From Mariniphaga sediminis (lineage in GTDB: Bacteria > Bacteroidota > Bacteroidia > Bacteroidales > Prolixibacteraceae): a stretch of 64,000 nucleotides of DNA. Shown here piece after piece: positions 16,283 to 25,769 of the stretch. Location: the NCBI RefSeq assembly GCF_003573545.1, contig NZ_QWET01000001.1, positions 310,001 to 374,000 of the forward strand, given 5' to 3'. The notes under the pieces are model-generated. The model made no database searches. It was not told the origin of the DNA and saw nothing but the letters and a program-made list of their open reading frames with translations. The first letter of the stretch is position 1. Every line of letters begins with the position of its first letter. The position numbers and the translations under genes were made by a program.

Positions 16283-18595
16283 ATGAATAACAGTTGGACA
16301 TATAATGAAACGGATAAAAAAGTGGGAACGCAATTGAGCGAATTCCTTCCGGACAGGATATTTGATATCCATGCCCATATTTATCGAAATTCTGATTTGA
16401 ATTCATTGGAAGCCTCCGGAGAAAAAAATGAACATGCTGAGTTTTCAGTTGATATGTGGAAAACTCATGTGACAGATTTTTTAAATGGAGTGACACCCGA
16501 AGGAGGACTGTTCTTTCCTTTCCCCAGGACAAAGTTGGATATAGAGGGGGCGAATAATTACCTGTTGTCGCAAATTAAGGAAGAGAAATTGTCAAGGGGA
16601 CTGGTTGTGGTTTCCCCGGACATGGGCCGTGAAAAATTGTCCCATTTGTTTAAGCAGCCTGGTATTGTGGGAATGAAGCCTTACCATGTATTCAGTAAGG
16701 AAACCCCAACCTGGGAATCTTCCCTGGCAGGTTTTTTGCCGGATTGGCAACTGGAGTTAGCCGATGCCCATGGTTCCATTGTGATGCTTCATATTGTAAA
16801 AAGCGGGTCCATCACCGATGCTGGTAATATTAAGGAGATCCGCGAAATGTGTACCCGCTACCCCGGAATGAAACTTATCCTGGCCCATTCAGCAAGGAGC
16901 TTTCATGCCCCGCATGCTGCTGAGGGGATAAAAAAATTACGGGGTATCGAAAATATTTGGTTTGACAACTCCGCCATATGCGAACCTGAATCATTAATGG
17001 TTATCCTGAAAGAATTCGGTCCGCGTAAATTAATGTGGGGGAGCGACTTCCCGGTTTCCCAGCTAAGAGGCAAATCTGTTACTGTGGGGGACGGTTTTGT
17101 GTGGCTTGATGAAAATTTCTGCGATTGGAAGAAAGTCCCTTTTGCCCATCCTGTTTTGGTTGGAATTGAATCATTGCGGGCATTAAAAGTGGCTGCCGGT
17201 GAGTTTGGGTTAAATAAAGCAGATATCCGGGACATCTTTTTTGAGAATGCCCATCGTTTATTGTTCGAAGACAAGCATCCCAAAAATGTGACGCAGGAAT
17301 TATATGACCGTGCCAAAAAACGTATTCCCGGCGGTACCCAACTTCTGAGCAAAAAACCTGAACTGATGGCTCCCGGTCGCTGGCCCGCCTATTACCGGGA
17401 AGCGCGCGGTTGCGAGGTATGGGATTTGGATGGCAGGCATTACTACGATATGGTAACCAATGGAATTGGGAGCTGTTTGCTCGGTTTCAGTGACCCGGAT
17501 GTTAATGCGGCAGTTAGGCGCCGTATCAACCTGGGGAGTATGTCCTCGCTCAATTCTCCGGATGAAGTGGAGCTGGCTGATCTGCTCTGTGATATTCATC
17601 CCTGGGCCGAACAGGCACGTTTTACCCGTACAGGGGGTGAAGCATGTGCCGTGGCAGTCCGGATTGCCCGGGCAACCACCAACCGCTCTTTGGTGGCCAT
17701 TTGTGGCTATCACGGGTGGCACGATTGGTACCTGGCTGCAAACCTCGGTGAGAACGATGCGTTGAAAGGGCACCTTCTTCCGGGATTGAACCCTTCCGGC
17801 GTCCCCGACCAGTTACGGGGCACCGCTGTTACTTTTGTGAACAACGACAGGCAAAGTTTTCAAAAAGTGATAGATGAGTATGGTCCGCGGCTTGCCGCTG
17901 TAATAATGGAACCATGCAGAAGTGTTGATCCGGAGCCCGGATTTTTGGAGTTTGTCAGAGATGAAGCGCACCGAAGCGGTGCTTTGCTCATTTTTGATGA
18001 GATAACCATTGGCTGGCGGCTTCATTTTGGCGGTGCCCACCTGCACTTTGGCGTTTCTCCTGATTTGGCTGTTTTGGCCAAAGCGCTGGGAAACGGATTC
18101 CCCATCGGGGCAGTAATCGGGACTCAGGAGGCTATGTCAGGCGGCAGTTCATCCTTTATAAGCAGTACCTACTGGACGGAAGGAATTGGCCCTGCAGCAG
18201 CATTGGCTACCGTACAAAAAATGGGCACAACAAATGTCGTTCAGCATATTGCAGGGGTGGGTGAAAAAATCAAATTTGAGTGGGCCCGGCTCGGCAAGAA
18301 ATACGGATTACCTGTGGAAACAAGTGGATACCCGTGTCTTGCCCATTTTAGCTTTCAACATGAAGATTCGGAAAAACTTCGCACAGTGTACACCCAGATG
18401 ATGCTTAAACGTGGATTCCTGGCCGGTTTGTCGATCTATCCGACCATGGCGCACACCGATGAAGTTTTATCACTATATATTCAGGCCATCGAAAATGTGT
18501 TTTCCCATATTGGCAAAGCGCTTAAGAATGGCTCAGTCAACAATTTACTGGATGGGGAAGTCGCTCACAGCGGTTTTGCCCGTTTAACAAAATAA
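16283..18595 (+). CDS. Amidohydrolase / class III aminotransferase fusion
   Basis: A two-domain cytoplasmic protein of 770 residues. Residues about 20-330 form an Amidohydro_2-type domain with His30/His32 (FDIHAHI), His170 (VMLHIV), His202 (ILAHSA) and Asp255 (MWGSDFP), a complete set of candidate metal and catalytic ligands. Residues about 335-770 form a PLP-dependent class III aminotransferase of the glutamate-1-semialdehyde aminomutase type, starting YDRAKKRIPGGTQLLSKKP. Asp572 (LLIFDE) and Lys600 (LAKALGNG) fit the PLP ring-N and Schiff-base residues. The start is the ATG in AGGATGAATAAC. The fusion suggests successive steps: hydrolysis of an amide or lactone, then transamination of a sugar derivative. 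A frameshift-free join was followed through the whole frame. Confidence 0.88.
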   Translation: MNNSWTYNETDKKVGTQLSEFLPDRIFDIHAHIYRNSDLNSLEASGEKNEHAEFSVDMWKTHVTDFLNGVTPEGGLFFPFPRTKLDIEGANNYLLSQIKEEKLSRGLVVVSPDMGREKLSHLFKQPGIVGMKPYHVFSKETPTWESSLAGFLPDWQLELADAHGSIVMLHIVKSGSITDAGNIKEIREMCTRYPGMKLILAHSARSFHAPHAAEGIKKLRGIENIWFDNSAICEPESLMVILKEFGPRKLMWGSDFPVSQLRGKSVTVGDGFVWLDENFCDWKKVPFAHPVLVGIESLRALKVAAGEFGLNKADIRDIFFENAHRLLFEDKHPKNVTQELYDRAKKRIPGGTQLLSKKPELMAPGRWPAYYREARGCEVWDLDGRHYYDMVTNGIGSCLLGFSDPDVNAAVRRRINLGSMSSLNSPDEVELADLLCDIHPWAEQARFTRTGGEACAVAVRIARATTNRSLVAICGYHGWHDWYLAANLGENDALKGHLLPGLNPSGVPDQLRGTAVTFVNNDRQSFQKVIDEYGPRLAAVIMEPCRSVDPEPGFLEFVRDEAHRSGALLIFDEITIGWRLHFGGAHLHFGVSPDLAVLAKALGNGFPIGAVIGTQEAMSGGSSSFISSTYWTEGIGPAAALATVQKMGTTNVVQHIAGVGEKIKFEWARLGKKYGLPVETSGYPCLAHFSFQHEDSEKLRTVYTQMMLKRGFLAGLSIYPTMAHTDEVLSLYIQAIENVFSHIGKALKNGSVNNLLDGEVAHSGFARLTK

Positions 18596-18610
18596 TAAAG
18601 AATGTAACAG

Positions 18611-19780
18611 ATGAAAACAAAGACTTATTCGATTATTAAAGGCAATATAATTACTGATTCCGGAATTCAGAAGAACAGTTTTATTTCGGTGGAAGACGGA
18701 AAGATTAAATCTATAAGCGATGTTGCTCCTGAAGGTGAAGTGCTGGATGCGGGTGATTCTTATATTGTTCCCGGGTTTATTGATCTGCACATGCACGGTA
18801 TCCAATATGCCCTGGTTGATAACGGCCCGGATGACTTGTTGGAAATATGCCGGAATTTACCACAATACGGGGTGACTGGCTTTTTGCCGACCGTTGCCCC
18901 CCGCCGGAAGGGTGAAGATGCTGCATTTTTATCCGAACTTTCTGCAACCAAAAGGGAAGGCGCTGAAATTCTTGGTTTTCACCTTGAAGGTCCGTTTTTG
19001 AAAATAACAGGTTCCCTGCCATCTGAAGCCATTTCACAATCAGATACTTCGAGGGTTGAAGCACTTATTCAGGCAGCAAAACCTTACCGCGCTATTTTTA
19101 GTGTATCGCCTGATGTGGAAGGCATTGACAAATTACTGCCGTTAATGACCCGGGATAACACCCCTGCATTTATGACCCACACAGCTGCTACGGTTAAAGA
19201 AACGCAGGCTGCCATTGAGATGGGTGTGCGTCATGCCACGCATTTTTATGATGTTTTTCCTTGTCCTGCAGTAACCGAACCGGGAGTAAGACCTTGTGGG
19301 GCGGTAGAGGCCGTGCTGGCTGACAAAAGGGTCAGTGTTGATTTTATTCTGGATGGGGTTCATGTGGACCCGGTGGCCGTAAAAATGGCGCTGGCCTGCA
19401 AATCAGAAGGTCCGGGGAAAGTATGCCTGATTACCGATTCAAACGTAGGAGCGGGGCTTGAACCGGGGCGTTTTACTTTTGGGGGCAGTGGCGAAATTGA
19501 GTTTGCGTACAAAGGAGCGCCCGCAAGGTTGGTAAAAGGTAACGTATTGGCCGGAAGTGGTCTGACTATGGATCAGGCCGTAAGAAATGCAGTAGAATGG
19601 CTGGATATTGATGTGGCAGAAGCCGCAAAAATGGCCGGTACTTATCCGGCAGAAGCTATTGGATTGGGGCACAGAAAAGGAAAACTGACGGCCGGTTACG
19701 ATGCCGATTTTGTCATTCTGGACAAACAGCTAAATGTAGTTCAAACCTGGGTTGCCGGGAAACAATATTTCAAATCATAA
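18611..19780 (+). CDS. N-acetylglucosamine-6-phosphate deacetylase-like amidohydrolase
   Basis: A NagA-family amidohydrolase of 389 residues, which would remove the acetyl group from an N-acetylated amino sugar phosphate or a related amide. Motifs are intact: His60/His62 (GFIDLHMHG), Glu126 (GFHLEGPFL), His190 (FMTHTAAT), His211 (HATHFYD, where NagA proteins have THLFNAM) and the catalytic Asp276 (CLITDSN). It starts 15 nt after the fusion gene and sits 29 nt before the NagB-like gene, the same deacetylase-deaminase order as in GlcNAc catabolism. The THFYDVF change suggests a substrate other than plain GlcNAc-6-phosphate. Confidence 0.85.
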   Translation: MKTKTYSIIKGNIITDSGIQKNSFISVEDGKIKSISDVAPEGEVLDAGDSYIVPGFIDLHMHGIQYALVDNGPDDLLEICRNLPQYGVTGFLPTVAPRRKGEDAAFLSELSATKREGAEILGFHLEGPFLKITGSLPSEAISQSDTSRVEALIQAAKPYRAIFSVSPDVEGIDKLLPLMTRDNTPAFMTHTAATVKETQAAIEMGVRHATHFYDVFPCPAVTEPGVRPCGAVEAVLADKRVSVDFILDGVHVDPVAVKMALACKSEGPGKVCLITDSNVGAGLEPGRFTFGGSGEIEFAYKGAPARLVKGNVLAGSGLTMDQAVRNAVEWLDIDVAEAAKMAGTYPAEAIGLGHRKGKLTAGYDADFVILDKQLNVVQTWVAGKQYFKS

Positions 19781-19809
19781 CAAACCGAATCTTTATAAAA
19801 AGTAAAAAG

Positions 19810-20754
19810 ATGAAGAACGAGAAAAAAGCATTCGAATTCAGCCCTTCGTTATCGGTTCCTTTTAGAGATAAAAAGGAAATTGAACGGGCGCTGCAAATAA
19901 AAAGAGAGGACATTGAAAAACATGATAATCCCGATTTTAAAATACGGGTTGTTCCGGATAGTGATACTGAATTTATTTGGGTTACTGATTTATTCAAAAG
20001 GATAAAACATTCTGCAGAAACCGGCGAAAAGTTGGTGATGATCCTTCCCAACCCAGCGCCTTCCTACCGGCATGTGGCACGTTTAATTAATGCCTGCAAT
20101 ATCGATTGCCGGAATGTATTTGGATTTGCCATGGATGAATATGCCGATGAAGACGGAAATATTGCCCCGGAAGAGTGGAAATTTGGGTTTACGCATGCCA
20201 TGATGAAATACTTTTATTATGAAATCGATGAAAAACTTAGGCCGCCCAAAAATCAAATTGTCGGTTTTACCAATAAGAATATAAACGACTACAGTAAAAT
20301 GATTGAAGATGCCGGTGGTGCCGATATTTGTTACAGTGGTCCGGGCTGGACGGGTCACCTGGCATTTATTGAGCCGGATGCACCGGAATTCCGGGCGCCA
20401 CTGGAAGAATGGAAACAGATGGGGGCCCGGATTTGTACGTTGAGCCCGTATACCCTCGCCCAAAATTCCCTTCATGGCAGTTTCGGGAAAAGCGGGAACC
20501 TGGCTGCTGTACCTCCAAAGGCCGCAACTATCGGCCCACGCGATGTTATTCATTCGAAGAATCGGTTTGATATGCATGCCATAACAGTTCACGGAACCAC
20601 TACGGCATGGCAACGTTCTATCTCACGGCTCGTGTTGCACGGTCCGGTAACCCCACTGGTACCGGAGTCTATTCTGCAAACGTTAAGGACCGATGTGTTT
20701 GTTTCTGAAACCATTGCGCAAAATATTGAACCTGACTGGAATAAAGGATATTGA
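19810..20754 (+). CDS. Glucosamine-6-phosphate deaminase-like protein (NagB/SugarP_isomerase fold)
   Basis: A protein of 314 residues of the NagB/6-phosphogluconolactonase fold, longer than NagB (about 266). Visible landmarks are PNPAPSYRHVARLI in place of the phosphate loop, FGFAMDEYADEDG corresponding to the catalytic Asp region of NagB, and SGPGWTGHLAFIEPD corresponding to the GxGxxGHIAFNEP loop. The Asn of that loop is Ile here. It probably deaminates and isomerises an aminosugar phosphate produced by the preceding deacetylase, but the altered loop suggests a different sugar. It is followed by a 169-nt gap without clear signals. Confidence 0.78.
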   Translation: MKNEKKAFEFSPSLSVPFRDKKEIERALQIKREDIEKHDNPDFKIRVVPDSDTEFIWVTDLFKRIKHSAETGEKLVMILPNPAPSYRHVARLINACNIDCRNVFGFAMDEYADEDGNIAPEEWKFGFTHAMMKYFYYEIDEKLRPPKNQIVGFTNKNINDYSKMIEDAGGADICYSGPGWTGHLAFIEPDAPEFRAPLEEWKQMGARICTLSPYTLAQNSLHGSFGKSGNLAAVPPKAATIGPRDVIHSKNRFDMHAITVHGTTTAWQRSISRLVLHGPVTPLVPESILQTLRTDVFVSETIAQNIEPDWNKGY

Positions 20755-20923
20755 TTGCTTCTGGCAGATAATGAGGAAATAATTTATGGTGTCCTTCATA
20801 CGAAAAAAATATTCAGGAATAATTATCCATACAGAAAAATGGTTGTCTGGTTCATTGCGTTTTTAATCGATTCAGAAAATGTAATGGACGGTTTTCATAA
20901 ATGATTAACGATTTTTTTCAGCA

Positions 20924-22114
20924 ATGAAGATTAAAGAAACATTTGAAAAAGGGGAAGGGGTTCTGCGGTTAATACCTGTTTTTATGCCGATACCGTTTAG
21001 TAAGGCAGGATTCCGCCTGCGCCTTCATCCGGATGATTATTATGCCCTGGGCACCAGGCGCGGTTCAATAAAGGAGCGTTGGCTTTCATCGGTAATGCCT
21101 CACCGAAATGATCCGCTGGCAAAACCAGATGAAGGACTGAGTTATGTTTTGCCGTTCAACGAAAAAGCAGAAGAAAAATTTACTTTGAAAGAAGCCGTGG
21201 ATGTATTGGGGAAAGAGATTGTGGGAGAGGAATTGATGCAAAAATATGGAGGATGGCCCATGCTCTCCAAATTTATCGATTACGGGGCGCCCCTGTTTCA
21301 TCACTTGCATTTTGGTTTTAATGCGGCGGCAGAAGTAGGTCGATTGGGCAAACCCGAAGCCTATTATTATCCTCCGGAAATGAATAACCATGAAGGGGAA
21401 TTCCCGGTAACATACTTTGGCTTTGACCCGGATGTTACAAAAGAGATGGTGAAGGAACGAATGTTGAGGTACGAAGAAGGAGATACCCGGATTACCGAAC
21501 TTTCCCGCGCATATCGTATTGAACTTGGTACCGGTTGGTACACTCCGCCCGGCGTATTACACGCTCCCGGTTCGCTTTTAGCTTACGAACCGCAATGGAA
21601 TGGCGATGCAAATGCGGTATATGAAAATATCGCTTCTGGTGAAGTCATTCCTTACGAATACCTCGCGGGTAATTGCCCGGAAGATCGGAAAAGAAGCATG
21701 GATTATATTTTAAGTCTGCTGGATTGGGAGAAAAACATTGATCCGCATTACAAAAAACATTATTTCCGTCGTCCGCTTCTGTGTGAAGGTTCCAATGAAA
21801 AATATACCGAAAAATGGATTACTTATGGCAACGATTATCTGGGGGCAAAAGAGCTAAGAATTAATCCGGGCCAAACAGTTACTGTAAAAGATGGTGCAGC
21901 GTACGGTTGCATTGTAATACAGGGTTTTGGAAAGTTTGGTGTTTACGATGCGGAGGCACCGGTAATAGTAAGATTTGGGCAGCCGGGCAACGATGAATAT
22001 TTTGTAAGCGAAGCCGCGGCCCAAAGAGGGGTTACAATTACGAATAACAGCAGGTTTCAACCCATGGTAATTTTAAAGCATTTTGGACCAAACCATCCCC
22101 AAATGCCTGTATAA
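20924..22114 (+). CDS. Cupin-fold protein related to class I mannose-6-phosphate isomerase
   Basis: A cytoplasmic protein of 396 residues that I place in the RmlC-like cupin/phosphomannose-isomerase group. Candidate metal ligands are seen in PLFHHLHFGFN (HxH) and in GTGWYTPPGVLHAPGS, followed by LLAYEPQ. A second barrel (about residues 290-390; INPGQTVTVKDGAAYG and VIQGFGKFGVYD) follows, so it is bicupin-like. It carries no signal peptide. Position after the NagB-like gene and 19 nt before the ceramidase-like gene suggests a sugar or sugar-phosphate isomerase in the same pathway. The family is not experimentally assigned as far as I can tell. Confidence 0.65.
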   Translation: MKIKETFEKGEGVLRLIPVFMPIPFSKAGFRLRLHPDDYYALGTRRGSIKERWLSSVMPHRNDPLAKPDEGLSYVLPFNEKAEEKFTLKEAVDVLGKEIVGEELMQKYGGWPMLSKFIDYGAPLFHHLHFGFNAAAEVGRLGKPEAYYYPPEMNNHEGEFPVTYFGFDPDVTKEMVKERMLRYEEGDTRITELSRAYRIELGTGWYTPPGVLHAPGSLLAYEPQWNGDANAVYENIASGEVIPYEYLAGNCPEDRKRSMDYILSLLDWEKNIDPHYKKHYFRRPLLCEGSNEKYTEKWITYGNDYLGAKELRINPGQTVTVKDGAAYGCIVIQGFGKFGVYDAEAPVIVRFGQPGNDEYFVSEAAAQRGVTITNNSRFQPMVILKHFGPNHPQMPV

Positions 22115-22133
22115 ATTTTAAATAAATAATGAA

Positions 22134-23468
22134 ATGATGAAAAACAATAGTGATAAGTTGATGGCTGGAGCAGCCACAACAGATATTACCCCGCAAGGTT
22201 CACAATTCCTTTTTGGGTATCCATTTGTGGAAAGGATGAGCGAGGGGGTAAACGACCCGTTACAAAGTTCAGCGCTGTACCTTTCAGATGGCACAAACCA
22301 GGCTATGTTTATCTCGAATGACATCATATTTATAAGCAAAGCATCAGCCCAACGCATCAGGAGGGTAATTTCTGAAGAAACAGGCATCCCTGCCTCAGTA
22401 ATAATGGTTGCGGCAACGCATACCCATTCAGGACCGGTTACTGTCGATTATATCAGCAGCTCAAATGACCCAATAGTGCCGAAAGTTGACATGGAATATG
22501 TGCGCTATATGGAAGATAAGATTATTCAAACGGGCTGCACTGCCTTTCAGAATACGGAACCTGCCAGGGCCGGATTCCTGCTGGCTGATGGTACGGGGAT
22601 AGGCACCAACCGTCACGATCCTTCCGGGCCGGCAGACCTGGATATTCCCGTGGTGTTGGTGAAAAATGAGAAAGATGAATACATTGCCGGGATGCTGGTT
22701 TGCAACATGCACCCGACCATATTGCACGAAGATTCAAAACTGTACAGCGGTGATTATCCCGCTTTTACCAGAGAGATATTGCAGGAGAAATATCTGAAAA
22801 ATGAATGTCCGGTATTGTATTTTACCGGAGCCTCCGGAAATCAGAGCCCACGGCATGTGACAAAGGAAAATACTTTTGAAGAAGCCCGCCGGATCGGTGG
22901 AATTCTGGCCGATGCTATCGGGGCAAAGATGGAGGAAGGAGTTGAATTTTCATCCGACGTTCCTGTGGGATGCCTGCAGAAGTCAGTTGATTTGCCCCGG
23001 CGCCGGTTTCCGGAAGTGGAATGGGCAGAATCTCACCAGCAAAAATCGCTGGAACGATTTGAGTACTTAAAAAAGACTTCGGATAACGCACAGGAAATAC
23101 GCACTGCCGAAGTGGATTGGTTTGGGGCGGAAGAATTACTGCATCTTTCCAGGCTAAATGCAAAAGGAGAACTTGAGGAGGTTTACAAGTCCTGCCTGCC
23201 TGCAGAAATACAGGTAATTGCAGTAGGACCATGGAATTTTGCCGCCTGGCCGGGCGAGATATTTATCGAATATTCCCTGGCATTAAAAGAGGAAGTGAAA
23301 AATACGTTCCTGATTACCCTGACCAACGGTGAATTACAGGGATATGTCGCTACAGAAGAAGCGGAAGCCAAAGGGTTTTATGAAGCATCGAATTCAATTT
23401 TCCATTATGCTTCGGGACAGATTTTGGTAGATGAAACAGCAACATTAATTAAATCAAAAGGAGAATGA
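22134..23468 (+). CDS. Neutral/alkaline ceramidase N-terminal domain-like protein
   Basis: A protein of 444 residues with the ceramidase-alk N-terminal fold: AGAATTDITPQG at the start, then VAATHTHSGP, a zinc-binding His motif of the family, VCNMHPTILHEDSKLYSGDYP and a conserved GASGNQSP. Lipid ceramidases are longer (about 650 residues) and secreted; this one has no signal peptide and lacks a C-terminal domain. Short versions of this kind are frequent in bacterial sugar clusters, where they may hydrolyse an amide. The stop overlaps the next start by 4 nt (ATGA), indicating translational coupling to the kinase. ATG 22137 is an equally possible start. Confidence 0.78.
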   Translation: MMKNNSDKLMAGAATTDITPQGSQFLFGYPFVERMSEGVNDPLQSSALYLSDGTNQAMFISNDIIFISKASAQRIRRVISEETGIPASVIMVAATHTHSGPVTVDYISSSNDPIVPKVDMEYVRYMEDKIIQTGCTAFQNTEPARAGFLLADGTGIGTNRHDPSGPADLDIPVVLVKNEKDEYIAGMLVCNMHPTILHEDSKLYSGDYPAFTREILQEKYLKNECPVLYFTGASGNQSPRHVTKENTFEEARRIGGILADAIGAKMEEGVEFSSDVPVGCLQKSVDLPRRRFPEVEWAESHQQKSLERFEYLKKTSDNAQEIRTAEVDWFGAEELLHLSRLNAKGELEEVYKSCLPAEIQVIAVGPWNFAAWPGEIFIEYSLALKEEVKNTFLITLTNGELQGYVATEEAEAKGFYEASNSIFHYASGQILVDETATLIKSKGE

Positions 23469-24841
23469 GATTTTTTCTTGGGATAGATTTGGGTACCAGC
23501 TATTTTAAAGCCGGCATTTTTGATGAGGACGGCCGGCTTAAAGGACTGGGCCGCCGGTTTGTCAAAAAAGAAACAGGAGACGGCACCCTTTGCGAATTAC
23601 CTGTTCCTGTTTTTTGGGGGACCCTGCGTGCCTGCATCGGCAGCGCAGTAAATGAGGCCGGCATCATTCCGGAAGAAATAAGCGCTGTTTCCTACTCTTC
23701 CCAGGCCAATAGTTTTATTTTACTCGATGAGAATGACAATCCGTTAACTCCGTTGATTTTATGGCCGGATGAAAGGGCGAAAGAAGTTTTCCCTTCCGGT
23801 TCAAAAATGTTTGATGAAATTGATTTTTTGGAAAAAACCGGGTTGGGAATCGATTTTAGTGCCGCGTTTGCTGTTGCTAAAATGACCTGGTTTCAGAAAA
23901 AACAACCTGAATCGTGGGAGCGGGTAAAAAGTGTACTTTCCATATCGGATTACCTGACTTTTAGCCTGACAAGAAAAAAAGTGGCTGATTTGAGTACTGC
24001 GTCGATGACCGGCCTGCTTGATGTCACCCAATGCCGGTGGTGGAAGGAATCGTTGAATCTGTTTTCTCTGAATAAGAGCATGCTGCCGACCCTCCGAAGA
24101 ACAGGCAGCTTTGTCGGGACGCTGACAAAACCGGGAGCAGAACATACCGGACTTGCCGCGGGCATCCCTTTTTATCTCGGTGGCCTTGATCATCATTGCG
24201 CGGCTGTTGGCAGTGGAATCATTCAAAATGAAAACATTTGCGAATCCACCGGAACGGTGCTGGCTAGTGTTGGCTATTCCAATAAATATTCTGCTGATGC
24301 AGGTTGTTGCTCCGCTCCGGGAATGGATGCCGGTCATTATTTCCGGATGGCTTTTGACGACAACGGGGCGCTTGCTTTGGAATGGTACCGGAGAAATTTT
24401 GCCCCGGAGACGGATATTCCGGAATTGTTGGAAATGGCAAAAGAAGTGGAAGAGGGGAGTGAAGGATTGATTGCCAAACCGTGTGCAAATAAATATCAGG
24501 GGCTGAATGGATTTGAAAATGTTCAGCCGTTTCACGGACACGGCCATTTTGTGCGGGCCATTCTGGAGTCAACATCTGCAAGTTTGGAAAAGTTGATAAG
24601 CATTTTAAACCGCCATTTTTCAGGAAAGGTAATTTCTACGGGTGGAGGAGCACAAAGTAGTCTTTGGATACAGATTAAAGCGAATAAACTTAAAACCGAT
24701 TTTTTAATCCCGGAATGCAGTGAAACAGCCTGTATGGGAGCGGCTATGATTGCGGCTGCGGGGTTCGAACAGACTAGCTCCCGGAAAGAATTGGCAGAAA
24801 AGTGGGTGAGGTACAGAAAAATAGTGAGGCCTGAATCATAG
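23465..24841 (+). CDS. FGGY-family carbohydrate kinase
   Basis: A sugar kinase of the FGGY family (xylulokinase/gluconokinase-like), 458 residues. The N-terminal phosphate motif is FLGIDLGTSYFKAGIFD, and the C-terminal ATP-binding motifs are GGLDHHCAAVGSG and STGGGAQSSLWIQIKANKL. It phosphorylates a free sugar, ketose or polyol in the cytoplasm, giving the substrate for the isomerases encoded downstream. It overlaps the upstream gene by 4 nt. A DeoR-family regulator follows 71 nt later, a frequent neighbour of FGGY kinases. Confidence 0.92.
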   Translation: MRFFLGIDLGTSYFKAGIFDEDGRLKGLGRRFVKKETGDGTLCELPVPVFWGTLRACIGSAVNEAGIIPEEISAVSYSSQANSFILLDENDNPLTPLILWPDERAKEVFPSGSKMFDEIDFLEKTGLGIDFSAAFAVAKMTWFQKKQPESWERVKSVLSISDYLTFSLTRKKVADLSTASMTGLLDVTQCRWWKESLNLFSLNKSMLPTLRRTGSFVGTLTKPGAEHTGLAAGIPFYLGGLDHHCAAVGSGIIQNENICESTGTVLASVGYSNKYSADAGCCSAPGMDAGHYFRMAFDDNGALALEWYRRNFAPETDIPELLEMAKEVEEGSEGLIAKPCANKYQGLNGFENVQPFHGHGHFVRAILESTSASLEKLISILNRHFSGKVISTGGGAQSSLWIQIKANKLKTDFLIPECSETACMGAAMIAAAGFEQTSSRKELAEKWVRYRKIVRPES

Positions 24842-24912
24842 GGATTGAAACGCCTTGGGGAATCAAAGGATATTTGGATATTCAGCGTTGAAAGTTAGAA
24901 AAAAGAGATATA

Positions 24913-25698
24913 ATGAAAAGTAAAAGAGTTAAAACGACAACACCGGAAATAAGGAAAAGAATCATTCTGAATCTTTTGAAGGATAACGATGTTGTTTCAA
25001 TTCAGGAAATTTTTAAGGAGTGTAATGCTTCTGAGATTACGATTCGCCGCGATTTGTCGGAACTGGAGGAGAAAGGATTGCTCATCAGAACCCATGGCGG
25101 GGCAATTAAAAAGGACGCAGCGGAACACCTTTTTACCTTTAATAATAAAATGAGGCAGAATCAGGAAAACAAAGAATACATATGCAAGGTTGCCTCAAAT
25201 TATATTAATGATAATGATATTATTTTTATTGATTGTGGTTCCACCCTTTCGTTTTTGTCAAAGTATATCTCGAAAAAAGAATCATTAACAGTCATTACCA
25301 ATTCTCTTCCAATCGTTTCTGAACTTATTAATCATGTGAATATAAAGCTGATACTGGTAGGAGGAGAAGTGGTTAATGAGCGAAAAGCGGTTTATGGTCC
25401 GGCAACAGAAAGAAGCATCCTGCAATATCATGCAGACAAAGCTTTTATTGGTGCCGATGGAATTTCATTGTCGAAAGGTTTAACTTCTTATGACGAAAAA
25501 GAAGCGGCCATTACATTGAAAATGGCTGAAAATTCGGATGAAGTATTTTTGCTTTGTGATTCCACAAAAGTGGAAAAAAATTCATTTGTCAGGTTTGCTC
25601 CGCATACTGTATTAGACTATGTTATTACCGACAAAAATCTGGATTCCCGCTATATATCAAAATACCAAAAGAATAACATTAAGCTTATTAATGAATAA
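24913..25698 (+). CDS. DeoR/GlpR-family transcriptional regulator
   Basis: A transcription factor of 261 residues with an N-terminal winged helix (about residues 10-65; NASEITIRRDLSELEEKGLLIRTHGG) and a C-terminal sugar-phosphate sensor domain (IFIDCGSTLSFLSKYI, TVITNSLPIV, GADGIS, EVFLLCDSTKVEKNSF). DeoR proteins typically repress sugar operons and are released by a phosphorylated intermediate. Placed between the FGGY kinase and the isomerases, it probably controls at least this sub-operon. A small stem-loop (TGTCTGCC-AAAA-GGCAGGCA, near 25716-25735) lies in the gap before the SIS gene. Confidence 0.93.
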   Translation: MKSKRVKTTTPEIRKRIILNLLKDNDVVSIQEIFKECNASEITIRRDLSELEEKGLLIRTHGGAIKKDAAEHLFTFNNKMRQNQENKEYICKVASNYINDNDIIFIDCGSTLSFLSKYISKKESLTVITNSLPIVSELINHVNIKLILVGGEVVNERKAVYGPATERSILQYHADKAFIGADGISLSKGLTSYDEKEAAITLKMAENSDEVFLLCDSTKVEKNSFVRFAPHTVLDYVITDKNLDSRYISKYQKNNIKLINE

Positions 25699-25769
25699 AA
25701 TTCGGGGGAAGGTACTGTCTGCCAAAAGGCAGGCATTTGTGGCCCATAGGAATTAAAAAGAATATACAG

